A program made the position numbers and the translations under genes. 64,000 nt of DNA from Streptomyces sp. R44 (lineage in GTDB: Bacteria > Actinomycetota > Actinomycetes > Streptomycetales > Streptomycetaceae), in contig NZ_CP163444.1 in the NCBI RefSeq assembly GCF_041053105.1, positions 5,208,001-5,272,000 of the forward strand. The letters are read 5' to 3'. Position 1 is the first letter of the stretch. Each line of letters begins with the position of its first letter. Shown piece by piece: positions 45,281-53,751 of the stretch. Below the pieces are notes generated by a model. It was not told the DNA's origin, searched no databases, and was given only the letters and a program-made list of their open reading frames with translations.

Positions 45281-46294
45281 ATGGCCTCTGACAGTCCCCG
45301 TGTGCTCTCCGGAATCCAGCCCACCGCAGGCTCGTTCCACCTCGGCAACTACCTCGGCGCCGTCCGCCAGTGGGTCGCCCTGCAGGAGTCGCACGACGCC
45401 TTCTACATGGTCGTCGACCTGCACGCGATCACGGTCCCGCAGGACCCCGCCGAGCTGCGCGCCAACACCCGGCTCGCCGCCGCCCAGCTGCTCGCCGCCG
45501 GGCTCGACCCCGAGCGCTGCACCCTCTTCATCCAGAGCCACGTCCCCGAGCACGCCCAGCTCGGCTGGGTCATGAACTGCCTCACCGGCTTCGGCGAGGC
45601 CTCCCGCATGACCCAGTTCAAGGACAAGTCCGCCAAGCAGGGCGCCGACCGCGCCACCGTCGGCCTCTTCACGTACCCGATCCTCCAGGTCGCGGACATC
45701 CTGCTCTACCAGGCCCACGAGGTCCCGGTCGGCGAGGACCAGCGCCAGCACATCGAGCTGACCCGCGACCTCGCGGAGCGCTTCAACGGCCGCTTCGGCG
45801 AGACGTTCACGATCCCGAAGCCGTACATCCTCAAGGAGACGGCGAAGATCTTCGACCTCCAGGACCCGACGATCAAGATGAGCAAGTCGGCGTCCTCGCC
45901 GAAGGGTCTGATCAACCTCCTGGACGACCCGAAGGCCACCGCCAAGAAGGTCAAGAGCGCCGTCACCGACACCGACACGGTGATCCGCTTCGACCCGGAG
46001 AACAAGGCCGGCGTCTCCAACCTGCTCACCATCATGTCCACGCTCACCGACACGTCCGTCGAGGACCTGGAGAAGAGCTACGAGGGCAAGATGTACGGCG
46101 CGCTGAAGACGGATCTCGCCGAGGTCATGGTGGACTTCGTCACGCCGTTCCGGGCCCGCACGCAGGAATACCTGGACGACCCGGAGACGCTGGACTCGGT
46201 CCTGGCCAAGGGAGCGGAGAAGGCCCGCGCGGTCGCCGCCGAGACGCTGGCGCAGACGTACGAGCGCATGGGCTTCCTGCCCGCCAAGCACTGA
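45281..46294 (+). CDS. trpS: Tryptophanyl-tRNA synthetase
   Basis: A 337-residue class I aminoacyl-tRNA synthetase. The HIGH-type signature is [12 protein letters not shown] and KMSKS is at about residues 198-203 ([12 protein letters not shown]). Also present are [30 protein letters not shown] and [23 protein letters not shown] codons at 45272, 45275 and 45281 are in frame. The third is chosen because it matches the usual MASD start, and GAGAAT (a weak -10) lies 7 nt upstream, compatible with a leaderless transcript. Streptomyces often have a second, resistance-type TrpS elsewhere; this one has no visible leader attenuator. Confidence 0.96.
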   Translation: MASDSPRVLSGIQPTAGSFHLGNYLGAVRQWVALQESHDAFYMVVDLHAITVPQDPAELRANTRLAAAQLLAAGLDPERCTLFIQSHVPEHAQLGWVMNCLTGFGEASRMTQFKDKSAKQGADRATVGLFTYPILQVADILLYQAHEVPVGEDQRQHIELTRDLAERFNGRFGETFTIPKPYILKETAKIFDLQDPTIKMSKSASSPKGLINLLDDPKATAKKVKSAVTDTDTVIRFDPENKAGVSNLLTIMSTLTDTSVEDLEKSYEGKMYGALKTDLAEVMVDFVTPFRARTQEYLDDPETLDSVLAKGAEKARAVAAETLAQTYERMGFLPAKH

Positions 46295-46315
46295 GTCCTG
46301 GGACCCTGGCCGAAA

Positions 46316-46352
46316 GGGTGGTGCAGGCCGCACACTGGCGGCTGCACCACCA
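46316..46352 (+). terminator. Probable terminator or attenuator between trpS and the 2H gene
   Basis: GGTGGTGCAGGCCGC (46317-46331) pairs with GCGGCTGCACCACC (46338-46351) with one bulged base and a 6-nt loop. No T-run follows, so read-through to the next gene is possible. Confidence 0.55.
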
Positions 46353-46389
46353 CACAACGACTCGACGACGGACGACGGAGGAGAACGAC

Positions 46390-46980
46390 GTGGGGACCGT
46401 AACGCTCGGCGTTTCGATCGCGGTCCCGGAGCCCTACGGCAGCCTGCTCCAGGAGCGGCGCGCCGGCTTCGGGGACCCTGCCGCGTACGGCATCCCCACG
46501 CACGTCACGCTGGTCCCGCCGACCGAGGTGCCCGAGGAGCGGCTGCCGGAGATCGAGGCGCACCTCGCGGGTGTCGCCGCCGACCACCAGCCGTTCCCCG
46601 TGCGCCTGGAAGGCACCGGCACCTTCCGTCCGCTCTCCCCGGTCGTCTTCGTGAAGCTGGCGGAGGGCGTGCCCCTCTGCAACGCCCTCCAGCACCGGAT
46701 CCGCGACGAGGCCGGCCCCCTCGCGCGCGAGCTGCAGTTCCCGTACCACCCGCACGTCACCGTGGCGCACGGCATCTCCGAGGAGGGGATGGACCGGGCG
46801 TTCGAGGAGCTCGCCGGGTACGAGGCGGCCTGGACCTGCCGCTCCTTCGCGCTGTACGAGCAGGGCCCGGACGGGGTCTGGCGGAAGCTGTACGACTACG
46901 AGTTCGGCAGCGGCCGCCCGATCGCCGCGGTCCCCGCGCAGGGCGGCAGCCCGGTGGACACCCCGGCGCCCACCGCCTAG
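46390..46980 (+). CDS. 2'-5' RNA ligase-family (2H phosphoesterase) protein
   Basis: A 196-residue protein with the two HxT motifs of the 2H fold: GIPTHVTLVPPTEVP and FPYHPHVTVAHGISEE. Such enzymes act on cyclic phosphodiesters of RNA or nucleotides. GGAGGAG lies 6 nt before the GTG start. The gene follows trpS after 95 bp with a hairpin between, an arrangement I remember as common in Streptomyces. The C-terminal 20 residues are a Pro/Ala tail. A role in RNA processing or repair is plausible but unproven. Confidence 0.86.
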   Translation: MGTVTLGVSIAVPEPYGSLLQERRAGFGDPAAYGIPTHVTLVPPTEVPEERLPEIEAHLAGVAADHQPFPVRLEGTGTFRPLSPVVFVKLAEGVPLCNALQHRIRDEAGPLARELQFPYHPHVTVAHGISEEGMDRAFEELAGYEAAWTCRSFALYEQGPDGVWRKLYDYEFGSGRPIAAVPAQGGSPVDTPAPTA

Positions 46981-46989
46981 CCGGCCAGA

Positions 46990-47745
46990 TCACACCGGAA
47001 GGCGGCGGAACAGCGGCCTCGGCACGTGCCGTACCGCCGCCATCACCATCCGCAGCGCCCCCGGCACCCACACCGTCTCCGAGCGGCGCCGCAGCCCCAG
47101 CTCGATCGCGCCCGCGACCGCCTCCGGGGTCGTCGCGAGCGGCGCCTCCGCGAGCCCGGCGGTCATCTTCGAGCGCACGAACCCGGGCCGTACGACCATG
47201 ACGTGCACGCCCGTGCCGTGCAGCGCGTCCCCGAGGCCCTGGGCGAAGGCGTCGAGGCCCGCCTTCGACGAGCCGTAGATGAAGTTGGCGCGGCGGGCCC
47301 GTTCGCCCGCCACCGACGACAGCACCACCAGCGAGCCGTGCCCCTGCGCCTGGAGCGCGCCCGCGCACACCAGTCCGGCCGAGACGGCGCCCGTGTAGTT
47401 GGTCTGCGCGACCCGGACGGCGGCGACCGGGTCGGACTCGTCGCGGGCCTGGTCGCCGAGGACGCCGAAGGCGAGCAGCACCATGTCGATGTCCCCCTCG
47501 GTGAAGATCTTCCCGAGCCGCTCCTCGTGCGACTCGGTGTCGAGCGCGTCGAACGGCACCGTGCGCACGTCCGCGCCGAGCGCGCGCAGCGAGTCGGCGG
47601 CGGCCGTGAGCGCGGGGGAGGGGCGGCCGGCCAGCCAGACCGTACGGGTGCGGCGCGCGATCAGCCGGCGGGCGGTGGCGAGCCCGATCTCGGAGGTGCC
47701 GCCGAGGACGAGCAGGGACTGCGGGGCACCGAAGGCGTCCTTCAC
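46990..47745 (-). CDS. dprE2: Decaprenylphospho-2-keto-ribose reductase (DprE2-like SDR)
   Basis: A 251-residue short-chain dehydrogenase/reductase. The NAD(P) loop is LLVLGGTSEIGLATARRLIA, the catalytic Ser is in SSVAGERARRANF and the YxxxK is YGSSKAGLDAFAQGLGDAL. It should reduce the 2-keto intermediate made by DprE1 to decaprenylphosphoryl-arabinose. AGGAG lies 5 nt before the GTG. It is 16 bp downstream of dprE1 and co-transcribed. Its C-terminal hydrophobic/basic segment (ALRMVMAAVRHVPRPLFRRL) may attach it to the membrane, as in mycobacterial DprE2. Confidence 0.88.
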   Translation of the reverse strand: MKDAFGAPQSLLVLGGTSEIGLATARRLIARRTRTVWLAGRPSPALTAAADSLRALGADVRTVPFDALDTESHEERLGKIFTEGDIDMVLLAFGVLGDQARDESDPVAAVRVAQTNYTGAVSAGLVCAGALQAQGHGSLVVLSSVAGERARRANFIYGSSKAGLDAFAQGLGDALHGTGVHVMVVRPGFVRSKMTAGLAEAPLATTPEAVAGAIELGLRRRSETVWVPGALRMVMAAVRHVPRPLFRRLPV

Positions 47746-47761
47746 GGGAACTCCTGGAGAT

Positions 47762-49138
47762 CTAGAGACGGAGACGGCGGGCCAGGTCCGAGGTGAGGAC
47801 CGACCGGGGGTCGAGCGCGGCGCGCAGCGCCCGGAACTCGTCGAGCCGGGGGTACATCGCGGCCAGGGTCTCCGGCCGGACCCGGGAGTCCTTGGCGAGG
47901 TAGACCCGGCCGCCGGCACCGACGACCTCCTCGTCGAGCGCGTCGAGGAAGCGGCCGAGCCCGGGGAGGCCGGTGGGGAGGTCGAGGGCGAGGGTCCAGC
48001 CGGGAAGGGGGAACGACAACCAGCCGGGATCGCCCGCGCCGAACCGTTTCAGGACGGCGAGGAACGAGGGGCAGCCCCGGTCCGCGATCCGCCGCACGAT
48101 CCGGCGGAGGGTGTCCTCCTGCCCGTACGGGACGACGAACTGGTACTGGACGAAGCCGCCGGGCCCGTAGATCCGGTTCCAGTGCGGGACGCCGTCGAGG
48201 GGGTGGAAGAAGGCCGGAAGCGACTGGAGGCTGCCGGTCGCGGCGCGGGGGGCCCTGCGGTACCAGAGCTCGTTGAAGAGCCCGACGGTGGTGCGGCCGA
48301 GGAGCCCGCCGGGGACGTACGGCGGCGGGGCGGGCAGCCGGCCCGGCCGGAAGGCGAGCGGATCGCGGCGGGCCCGGTGGCGGCGGGGGAGTGCGTCGTA
48401 CGGGGCGTGGTCGCCGCGCGTCAGGACGGCCCGGCCGGTGGCGGCGCCGCGGGCGAGCAGGTCGATCCAGGCGACGGAGTAGCGGTACGCGTGGTCGGTG
48501 GCCGTGAGCCGGGCCATCAGCTCGTCGAGGTCCGGGACGCGCTCGGTGTCCACGCGCATGAGGGAGGTCTCGACGGGGAGCAGCCGCAGGGTGGCGGAGA
48601 GGATCACCCCGGTCAGGCCCATGCCGCCGGTGGTGGCGTCGAAGAGCGGTGTCCCGGGGAGCACGGTCCTGATCTCGCCGTCGGCGGTGAGGAGTTCGAG
48701 CGCGGTCACATGGCGGCCGAAGGAACCCGAGACGTGGTGGTTCTTGCCGTGGATGTCGGCGCCGATCGCGCCGCCGACGGTCACGTACCGGGTGCCGGGG
48801 GTGACCGGGACGAACCAGCCGAGCGGCAGCAGGGCCGCCATCAGCCGGTGCAGGCTGACGCCGGCCTCGCAGACGACGAGCCCGGCGGTGGTGTCGACGG
48901 CGAGGATCCGGTCGAGACCGGTCATGTCGAGGACGGTGCCGCCGGCGTTCTGCGCGGCGTCGCCGTACGCACGGCCGAGGCCGCGTGCGACGGCCCCGCG
49001 GCGCCCACAGGCCCGGAGGGCCTCCGCGACCTCGGCGTGCCCGCGGGGCCGCTGCACGCGCGCGAGGGTGGGGGCGGTGCGGCCCCAGCCGGTGATCGCT
49101 TCGCAGTCGTCGTCCAGGACGTGGGTCTCGACAGCCAT
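47762..49138 (-). CDS. dprE1: Decaprenylphospho-ribose 2-oxidase (DprE1-like FAD flavoprotein)
   Basis: A 458-residue flavoprotein of the vanillyl-alcohol-oxidase fold that oxidises decaprenylphosphoryl-ribose at C2. FAD-binding motifs: ARGLGRAYGDAAQNAGGTVL, PGTRYVTVGGAIGADIHGKN and HHVSGSFGRHVTALELLT. The C-terminal YGPGGFVQYQFVVPYGQEDT and VYLAKDSRVRPETLAAMYP are typical of DprE1. The segment equivalent to mycobacterial GWNLCVDFPI, containing the benzothiazinone-reactive Cys387, reads GWTLALDLPTG, so that Cys is Ala (about residue 384). TACGGT lies 7 nt before the ATG, suggesting leaderless transcription. It forms an operon with dprE2 and faces the PAP2-UbiA pair. Confidence 0.9.
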   Translation of the reverse strand: MAVETHVLDDDCEAITGWGRTAPTLARVQRPRGHAEVAEALRACGRRGAVARGLGRAYGDAAQNAGGTVLDMTGLDRILAVDTTAGLVVCEAGVSLHRLMAALLPLGWFVPVTPGTRYVTVGGAIGADIHGKNHHVSGSFGRHVTALELLTADGEIRTVLPGTPLFDATTGGMGLTGVILSATLRLLPVETSLMRVDTERVPDLDELMARLTATDHAYRYSVAWIDLLARGAATGRAVLTRGDHAPYDALPRRHRARRDPLAFRPGRLPAPPPYVPGGLLGRTTVGLFNELWYRRAPRAATGSLQSLPAFFHPLDGVPHWNRIYGPGGFVQYQFVVPYGQEDTLRRIVRRIADRGCPSFLAVLKRFGAGDPGWLSFPLPGWTLALDLPTGLPGLGRFLDALDEEVVGAGGRVYLAKDSRVRPETLAAMYPRLDEFRALRAALDPRSVLTSDLARRLRL

Positions 49139-49308
49139 GAGGGTGACCGTATAGCCGTGCTTGTGCCTTATGCCGGTATTGCATGCCGGTTCGTCGAAAT
49201 GGGTGATTAAAGGAGTGTCAGGAAAGAGACCTCGTGCCCTCGCCCGCGGCCCGAGCGAGAGTCACGTAGACCGACTCGAACGGCGAGGCCCGACAGGGGG
49301 CAACACGG

Positions 49309-50184
49309 ATGCGCGACGCACAACGGGCCGAAGCGGAACGGCCGGGCGGGGCCGCGCCCGGCCGCGCGGACGACGTGGGCCCGGCCGCAGCCCCGGCCGG
49401 TCCCACCACCGGGCGCCCGGACACGCCGCCGCCGGCCCCGACGGGACGGCCCGACGAGCCCGACGCCCCGGCGGTGCCGCCCGTTCCTAGGGGCGACGCC
49501 CCGGCCGTGTCACCGGCCTCTACGGGCGACGTCCCGGCCGCGCCGCCCGCCCCTACGAGCGACGTCCCGGCCGGGCCGTCCGCCGGACCGCTCGCCGAAG
49601 CGTCCGCCCCCGCAGACGACGCCCCGGCCGCGCCGCCCGGCGAGCCGCCTTGGCTCCTCGTCGAGCGCCGGGTGCTCGCCGCGCTGCGGGAATGCGGGCA
49701 TCGGCCGCGGGTGGCCGTCGCCGCCCGTGGGCTCTCCCTCAGCGGCGAGCACGGCGCCCTCTGGCTGGCCGCCGGGCTCGCGGCCGCCGCCCTCGACCCG
49801 CCGCGCCGGCGCGACTGGCTGCGCGGTACCGCCCTCGTCGCCACCGCGCACCTGGCCAGCATGGGCGTCAAGCGGCTCGTACGGCGGCCCCGGCCGGCCC
49901 CGGGCACGTACGAGCCCCTGGTCCGTACAGCCGGCCGCCACTCCTTCCCCAGCTCCCACGCCACCTCCGCCGCCGCCGCGGTCGTCGCCTTCGGCGTGCT
50001 CCATCCGACCGCCGGCCGGCTCGCCGCCCCCGTGGCCGGCGCGATGTGCCTCTCCCGTCTGGTCGCCGGCGTCCACTACCCGAGCGACGTCGCCGTCGGC
50101 GCCCTGCTCGGCGCCGCCACGGCCGCCGCCGGTCGACGTCTCCTCGTCGCCCCCACGCGCGCGCGTGGCGAGGGGCTCTCGTGA
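49309..50184 (+). CDS. PAP2-family phosphatase with a long Pro/Ala-rich N-terminus (DPPR phosphatase-like)
   Basis: A 291-residue membrane phosphatase. Residues 1-120 are low-complexity Pro/Ala/Asp/Gly, with repeats of the type GDVPAAPPAPTSDVPAGP encoded by near-tandem 30-bp units. The PAP2 core has all three motifs: KRLVRRPRP (KxxxxxxRP), PSSHATS (PSGH-like, His) and SRLVAGVHYPSDV (SRxxxxxHxxxD). Four to five hydrophobic segments surround them. Its position before the UbiA gene (GTGA overlap) and opposite dprE1-dprE2 matches mycobacterial Rv3807c-Rv3806c, whose phosphatase dephosphorylates decaprenylphosphoryl-5-phosphoribose. That substrate is inferred. Confidence 0.85.
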   Translation: MRDAQRAEAERPGGAAPGRADDVGPAAAPAGPTTGRPDTPPPAPTGRPDEPDAPAVPPVPRGDAPAVSPASTGDVPAAPPAPTSDVPAGPSAGPLAEASAPADDAPAAPPGEPPWLLVERRVLAALRECGHRPRVAVAARGLSLSGEHGALWLAAGLAAAALDPPRRRDWLRGTALVATAHLASMGVKRLVRRPRPAPGTYEPLVRTAGRHSFPSSHATSAAAAVVAFGVLHPTAGRLAAPVAGAMCLSRLVAGVHYPSDVAVGALLGAATAAAGRRLLVAPTRARGEGLS

Positions 50185-51128
50185 GCGAGCGGGCCGGGGC
50201 CGCCGTCCTCGAAGCCCCCGCCGTCGTCCAGCACACGCCCGCGCCCACACGCGGTGGGCGGCTGCTCGGGCTCGTCCGGACCGCCCGGCCCCGGCAGTGG
50301 GTCAAGAACGTCCTCGTCCTCGCCGCCCCCGCCGCCGCCGGACGCCTCGGCTCCTGGCAGACCGGCGCCCGGCTCGCCCTCGTCTTCGCCCTCTTCACGG
50401 CCGCCGCCTCCGCCGTCTACCTCCTCAACGACGCCCGTGACGCCGAGGCCGACCGCGCCCACCCCGCCAAGTGCCGCCGCCCCGTGGCCTCGGGACAGGT
50501 GTCCGCGGCTCTCGCCGCCGGCACCGGCATCGTCCTCGGCCTCGGGTCCGCCGTCGCCGCCGCGTTCCTGTGCGGCCCGCTGACCGCCGCCCTGCTCGTC
50601 GCGTACCTCGCCATGCAGGTCGCGTACTGCGTCCGCCTCAAGCACGTCCTCGTCGTCGACCTCGCCGTCGTCGCCACCGGCTTCCTCATGCGGGCGATGA
50701 TCGGCGGGGTCGCGCTCGGCATCCCGCTCTCCCGCTGGTTCCTCATCACGACCGGGTTCGGCGCGCTCTTCATGGTCGCCGCCAAGCGGTACTCCGAGGC
50801 CGTCCAGATGGAGGGCACCGACGGCGCCACGCGCGCGCTGCTCACCCAGTACACGACGGGGTACCTCCGGTTCGTCTGGCAGCTCGCGGCCGGCACCGCC
50901 GTCCTCGGCTACTGCCTGTGGGCCCTGGAGGCGGGCCCGGTGGAGACGTCCCTGCCGTGGCGTCAGCTCTCCGTCGGCGCCTTCGTCCTCGGGGTCCTGC
51001 GGTACGCCGTCTTCGCCGACCGCGGCGCGGCGGGCGCGCCCGAGGACGTCGTGCTGCGCGACCGGCCGCTCGCCGTCATCGGCCTCGCATGGGCCGCGCT
51101 GTACGGGATGTCGGTCGCGGGTCTGTGA
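50181..51128 (+). CDS. UbiA-family prenyltransferase, decaprenyl-phosphate phosphoribosyltransferase-like
   Basis: A 315-residue polytopic membrane enzyme of about eight helices. The first Asp-rich motif is YLLNDARDAEADRAHPAKCRR (NDxxDxxxD), and a second acidic region lies in SEAVQMEGTDGATRALL. It starts with RPRQWVKNVLVLAAPAAAG, typical of the DPPR synthase subgroup (Rv3806c-like). This enzyme should place phosphoribose from PRPP on decaprenyl phosphate, the first step to decaprenylphosphoryl-arabinose. The GTG overlaps the PAP2 stop (GTGA). With the divergent dprE1-dprE2 all four steps are encoded within 4 kb. Confidence 0.9.
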   Translation: MSERAGAAVLEAPAVVQHTPAPTRGGRLLGLVRTARPRQWVKNVLVLAAPAAAGRLGSWQTGARLALVFALFTAAASAVYLLNDARDAEADRAHPAKCRRPVASGQVSAALAAGTGIVLGLGSAVAAAFLCGPLTAALLVAYLAMQVAYCVRLKHVLVVDLAVVATGFLMRAMIGGVALGIPLSRWFLITTGFGALFMVAAKRYSEAVQMEGTDGATRALLTQYTTGYLRFVWQLAAGTAVLGYCLWALEAGPVETSLPWRQLSVGAFVLGVLRYAVFADRGAAGAPEDVVLRDRPLAVIGLAWAALYGMSVAGL

Positions 51129-51205
51129 GCCCCGGCAGGGGATTCTCGTCACCGGGGCATCCGACCACCCGGGTGATCCGACGGCGCGAGGAGTAGACGT
51201 ACGAC

Positions 51206-52183
51206 ATGGACTGGCTGAGCAAGCTCCCCGTCATCGGCCCGTGGGTGACCCGCCTCATGCGGACCCACGCCTGGCACGCGTACGAGACCCTCGACGAGGC
51301 GCACTGGACGCGGCTCGCCGCCGCGATCACCTTCGTCTCCTTCATCGCCCTCTTCCCGCTGATCACGGTCGCCGCCGCGATCGGCGCCGCGCTCCTCACG
51401 CCGGATCAGCTCGACACGATCGAGAAGAAGATCAGCGACCAGGTGCCCGGCATCTCCGACCAGCTCGACATCGCCGGGCTCGTCGCCAACGCCGGCACCA
51501 TCGGGCTCGTCGCCGGCATCGTCCTCCTCGTCACCGGCGTCAGCTGGATCGGCTCCATGCGCGAGTGCCTGCGTGCCGTCTGGGGACTGGACGCCGTCGA
51601 GGGCAACCCGTTCCTGCTCAAGGGCAAGGACGGGCTGATCCTCCTCGGCCTCGGCGGCGTCGCGGTCGCCTCGCTCGCCGCGTCCTGGCTCGGCTCCACC
51701 GCCGTCGGCTGGAGCGCCGACCGGATCGGCATCTCCAGCGGGGGCGCGGGCGGCGTACTGCTCCAGGCGGCCGCCGTCCTCGTCGCCGTCGTCGCCGACT
51801 TCCTGATCCTGCTGTACGTGCTCACGCTGCTGCCGGGCGTCGAACCGCGCCGCCGCGACCTGGTGGTGGCGGCGCTGATGGGCGCGGTCGGCTTCGAGCT
51901 GCTGAAGCTGCTGCTCGGCGGCTACATGAGGGGGGTCGCGGCGAAGTCGATGTACGGGGCGTTCGGCGTGCCGGTCGCCCTGCTCCTCTGGATCAACTTC
52001 ACCGCGAAGCTGCTGCTGTTCTGCGCGGCGTGGACGGTCACGGAGCCGGGTCGGAGGAAGACGGAGACGACGACCCCGGACGGTCAGGAGTCCCCTGAGG
52101 GTCCTCGGACTCCCGAGTCTCCGGAAGGTCCTCGGAACGGCGGCGCCGCGCAGCCCCCGCGGCCAGCGGCCAGCGGCGGTTGA
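51206..52183 (+). CDS. YihY/BrkB-family inner membrane protein
   Basis: A 325-residue protein with six membrane helices and a typical N-terminus: WLSKLPVIGPWVTRLMRTHA, HWTRLAAAITFVSFIALFPL, then VTGVSWIGSMRECLRAVWGL and ILLYVLTLLPGVEPRRRDLV. The last helix (FGVPVALLLWINFTAKLLLF) is followed by a disordered tail of about 50 residues with the duplicated unit ESPEGPRTPESPEGPRNGG. The tail-coding region overlaps the end of the convergent carboxypeptidase gene by 146 bp. The E. coli relative is uncharacterised; no ribonuclease activity should be assumed. Confidence 0.88.
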   Translation: MDWLSKLPVIGPWVTRLMRTHAWHAYETLDEAHWTRLAAAITFVSFIALFPLITVAAAIGAALLTPDQLDTIEKKISDQVPGISDQLDIAGLVANAGTIGLVAGIVLLVTGVSWIGSMRECLRAVWGLDAVEGNPFLLKGKDGLILLGLGGVAVASLAASWLGSTAVGWSADRIGISSGGAGGVLLQAAAVLVAVVADFLILLYVLTLLPGVEPRRRDLVVAALMGAVGFELLKLLLGGYMRGVAAKSMYGAFGVPVALLLWINFTAKLLLFCAAWTVTEPGRRKTETTTPDGQESPEGPRTPESPEGPRNGGAAQPPRPAASGG

Positions 52184-53378
52184 CCAGGAAGACGGCCGCG
52201 GCCAGGAGGACCAGGACGCCGCCCGCCACGCCCAGGGCGATCCCGATCCCGCCGGACTTCTGGGCGGCCGACGCGTGGGCGGGCTCCTTCGGGGCGTTCT
52301 TGCCGGGTGCCGGCGCCGTCCCGTCGTCGGGGGTGGCGGACGCCGTGCGCTCCGAGCGCGGCGGCACCAGTTCACCGACCGGCGTCACCTTCCCGGCGGC
52401 CGCGAAGCCCCAGTCGAGCAGCCGGGCGGCCTCCAGGTAGACCGCGTGCTGCTCCTTCGAGGAGGGGTTCATGACGGTGACGAGCAGGACCCTGCCGTTG
52501 CGCTCGGCGACACCCGTGAAGGTCGCGCCCGCGTGCGTCGTGTTGCCGTTCTTGACCCCGGCGATGCCCTGGTACGGGGCGACGCCGATGTCACCGGTGA
52601 GCAGCCGGTTGGTGTTCTGGATCTCGAAGGTCTCGCGCTTCTTGCCCGGCTTGGCCTCGCCGGGGAAGGCGGCGCGGGGCGTGGCGGCGTACTCGCGGAA
52701 GTCCTCCTTCCGCATGCCGTTGCGGGCGATGAGCGTCAGGTCGTACGCGGAGGAGACCTGGCGCGGGGCGTCGTAGCCGTCCGGGGAGACCACGTAGGTG
52801 TCGAGGGCCTGGAGGTCGGCCGCGTGGTCGTTCATGTCCGCGACGGTCCGGCTGAGACCGCCGTTCATGCTGGTCAGCACGTGGACGGCGTCGTTGCCGG
52901 AGCGGAGGAAGACCCCGAGCCACAGATCGCGGACGCTGTAGGTCTGCTTCTCCTTGATGCCGACCAGGCTGGAGCCCGCCCCGATGCCGGCCAGGTCCTG
53001 GTTGGTGACCAGGTGGTTCTCCGTCTTGTTGGGGAACTTCGGCAGCAGGGTGTCCGCGAAGAGCATCTTCAGCGTGGAGGCCGGGGCGAGCCGCCAGTGC
53101 GCGTTGTGCGCGGCGAGGATCTGGCCGCTCTCCGCGTCCGCGACGATCCAGGAACGGCCCGACAGCTCCTTCGGCAGCACCGGGGCACCGGGCAGCAGCT
53201 GCACCTGCGTCCCCGGCTTGCCGAGCTGCGCACCGCCGACACCGGACATCACGGCGGGAGGCTTGGGCTGCTTGTCCTTCCCGTCCTTTCCGTCCGCGTG
53301 GGCCGCGGGCGCGGCGGTGACGAGCGGCAGGAACACGGCAGCGGCGACCGCCCAAGCGGTCTTCTTCGAAGCAGACAC
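52038..53378 (-). CDS. D-alanyl-D-alanine carboxypeptidase (PBP5-like, S11 family)
   Basis: A 446-residue exported enzyme trimming the terminal D-Ala of peptidoglycan stem peptides. The GTG at 53378 is chosen because VSASKKTAWAVAAAVFLPLV is a good signal peptide (cleavage near AHA-DG), and TACGTT lies 7 nt upstream (leaderless). The catalytic triads are ASTLKM (SxxK), SGNDAV (SxN) and KNGNTTHAG (usually KTG, here KNG). A Pro/Ala/Lys linker and a C-terminal helix (GIALGVAGGVLVLLAAAVFL) anchor it to the membrane, followed by a Ser/Pro/Asp cytoplasmic tail. The last 48 codons overlap the convergent YihY gene on the other strand. Confidence 0.9.
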   Translation of the reverse strand: MSASKKTAWAVAAAVFLPLVTAAPAAHADGKDGKDKQPKPPAVMSGVGGAQLGKPGTQVQLLPGAPVLPKELSGRSWIVADAESGQILAAHNAHWRLAPASTLKMLFADTLLPKFPNKTENHLVTNQDLAGIGAGSSLVGIKEKQTYSVRDLWLGVFLRSGNDAVHVLTSMNGGLSRTVADMNDHAADLQALDTYVVSPDGYDAPRQVSSAYDLTLIARNGMRKEDFREYAATPRAAFPGEAKPGKKRETFEIQNTNRLLTGDIGVAPYQGIAGVKNGNTTHAGATFTGVAERNGRVLLVTVMNPSSKEQHAVYLEAARLLDWGFAAAGKVTPVGELVPPRSERTASATPDDGTAPAPGKNAPKEPAHASAAQKSGGIGIALGVAGGVLVLLAAAVFLVNRRWPLAAGAARRRRSEDLPETRESEDPQGTPDRPGSSSPSSSDPAP

Positions 53379-53487
53379 GGTCGAGAACGTACAGGTACGC
53401 ACGACCGACACGAACCCCGGCAGGCGGTTCAGCCGCGCTCGTCCACCCGGAAGCGGGGGCCATGGGACGGACGGTGATACTGGGGTC

Positions 53488-53733
53488 ATGAAGCTCAGCC
53501 GCCGTGTCTCCTGGTTCCTGCTCGCGTTCGGCATGTGGTCCTGGTTCATCTGGGTCACTTTCGTCAAGAACCTCTGGAACGACGGGAGCGGCCTCGCCTT
53601 CGACGACGCGGGCGACCCGACGGCCTACTTCTGGGTTCATCTGCTGCTTGCCGTCACGTCCTTTGTCCTGGGGACGGTGATCGGCGTGATCGGGTTGCGC
53701 GGGGTGCGCGCCGCGCGCCGCGCGGACGCCTAG
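53488..53733 (+). CDS. SCO4848-family small membrane protein
   Basis: An 81-residue protein with two helices (FLLAFGMWSWFIWVTFVKNL and YFWVHLLLAVTSFVLGTVIG), an acidic loop (NDGSGLAFDDAGDPT) between them and a basic C-terminus (RGVRAARRADA). The sequence matches my memory of the SCO4848 family found in Streptomyces at this chromosomal position. GATACT ends 6 nt before the ATG and no Shine-Dalgarno sequence is seen, so the mRNA is probably leaderless. The metallophosphoesterase gene follows after 18 bp and may be co-transcribed. Function unknown. Confidence 0.75.
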   Translation: MKLSRRVSWFLLAFGMWSWFIWVTFVKNLWNDGSGLAFDDAGDPTAYFWVHLLLAVTSFVLGTVIGVIGLRGVRAARRADA

Positions 53734-53751
53734 AAGAGGGGTTCCGGGGGC

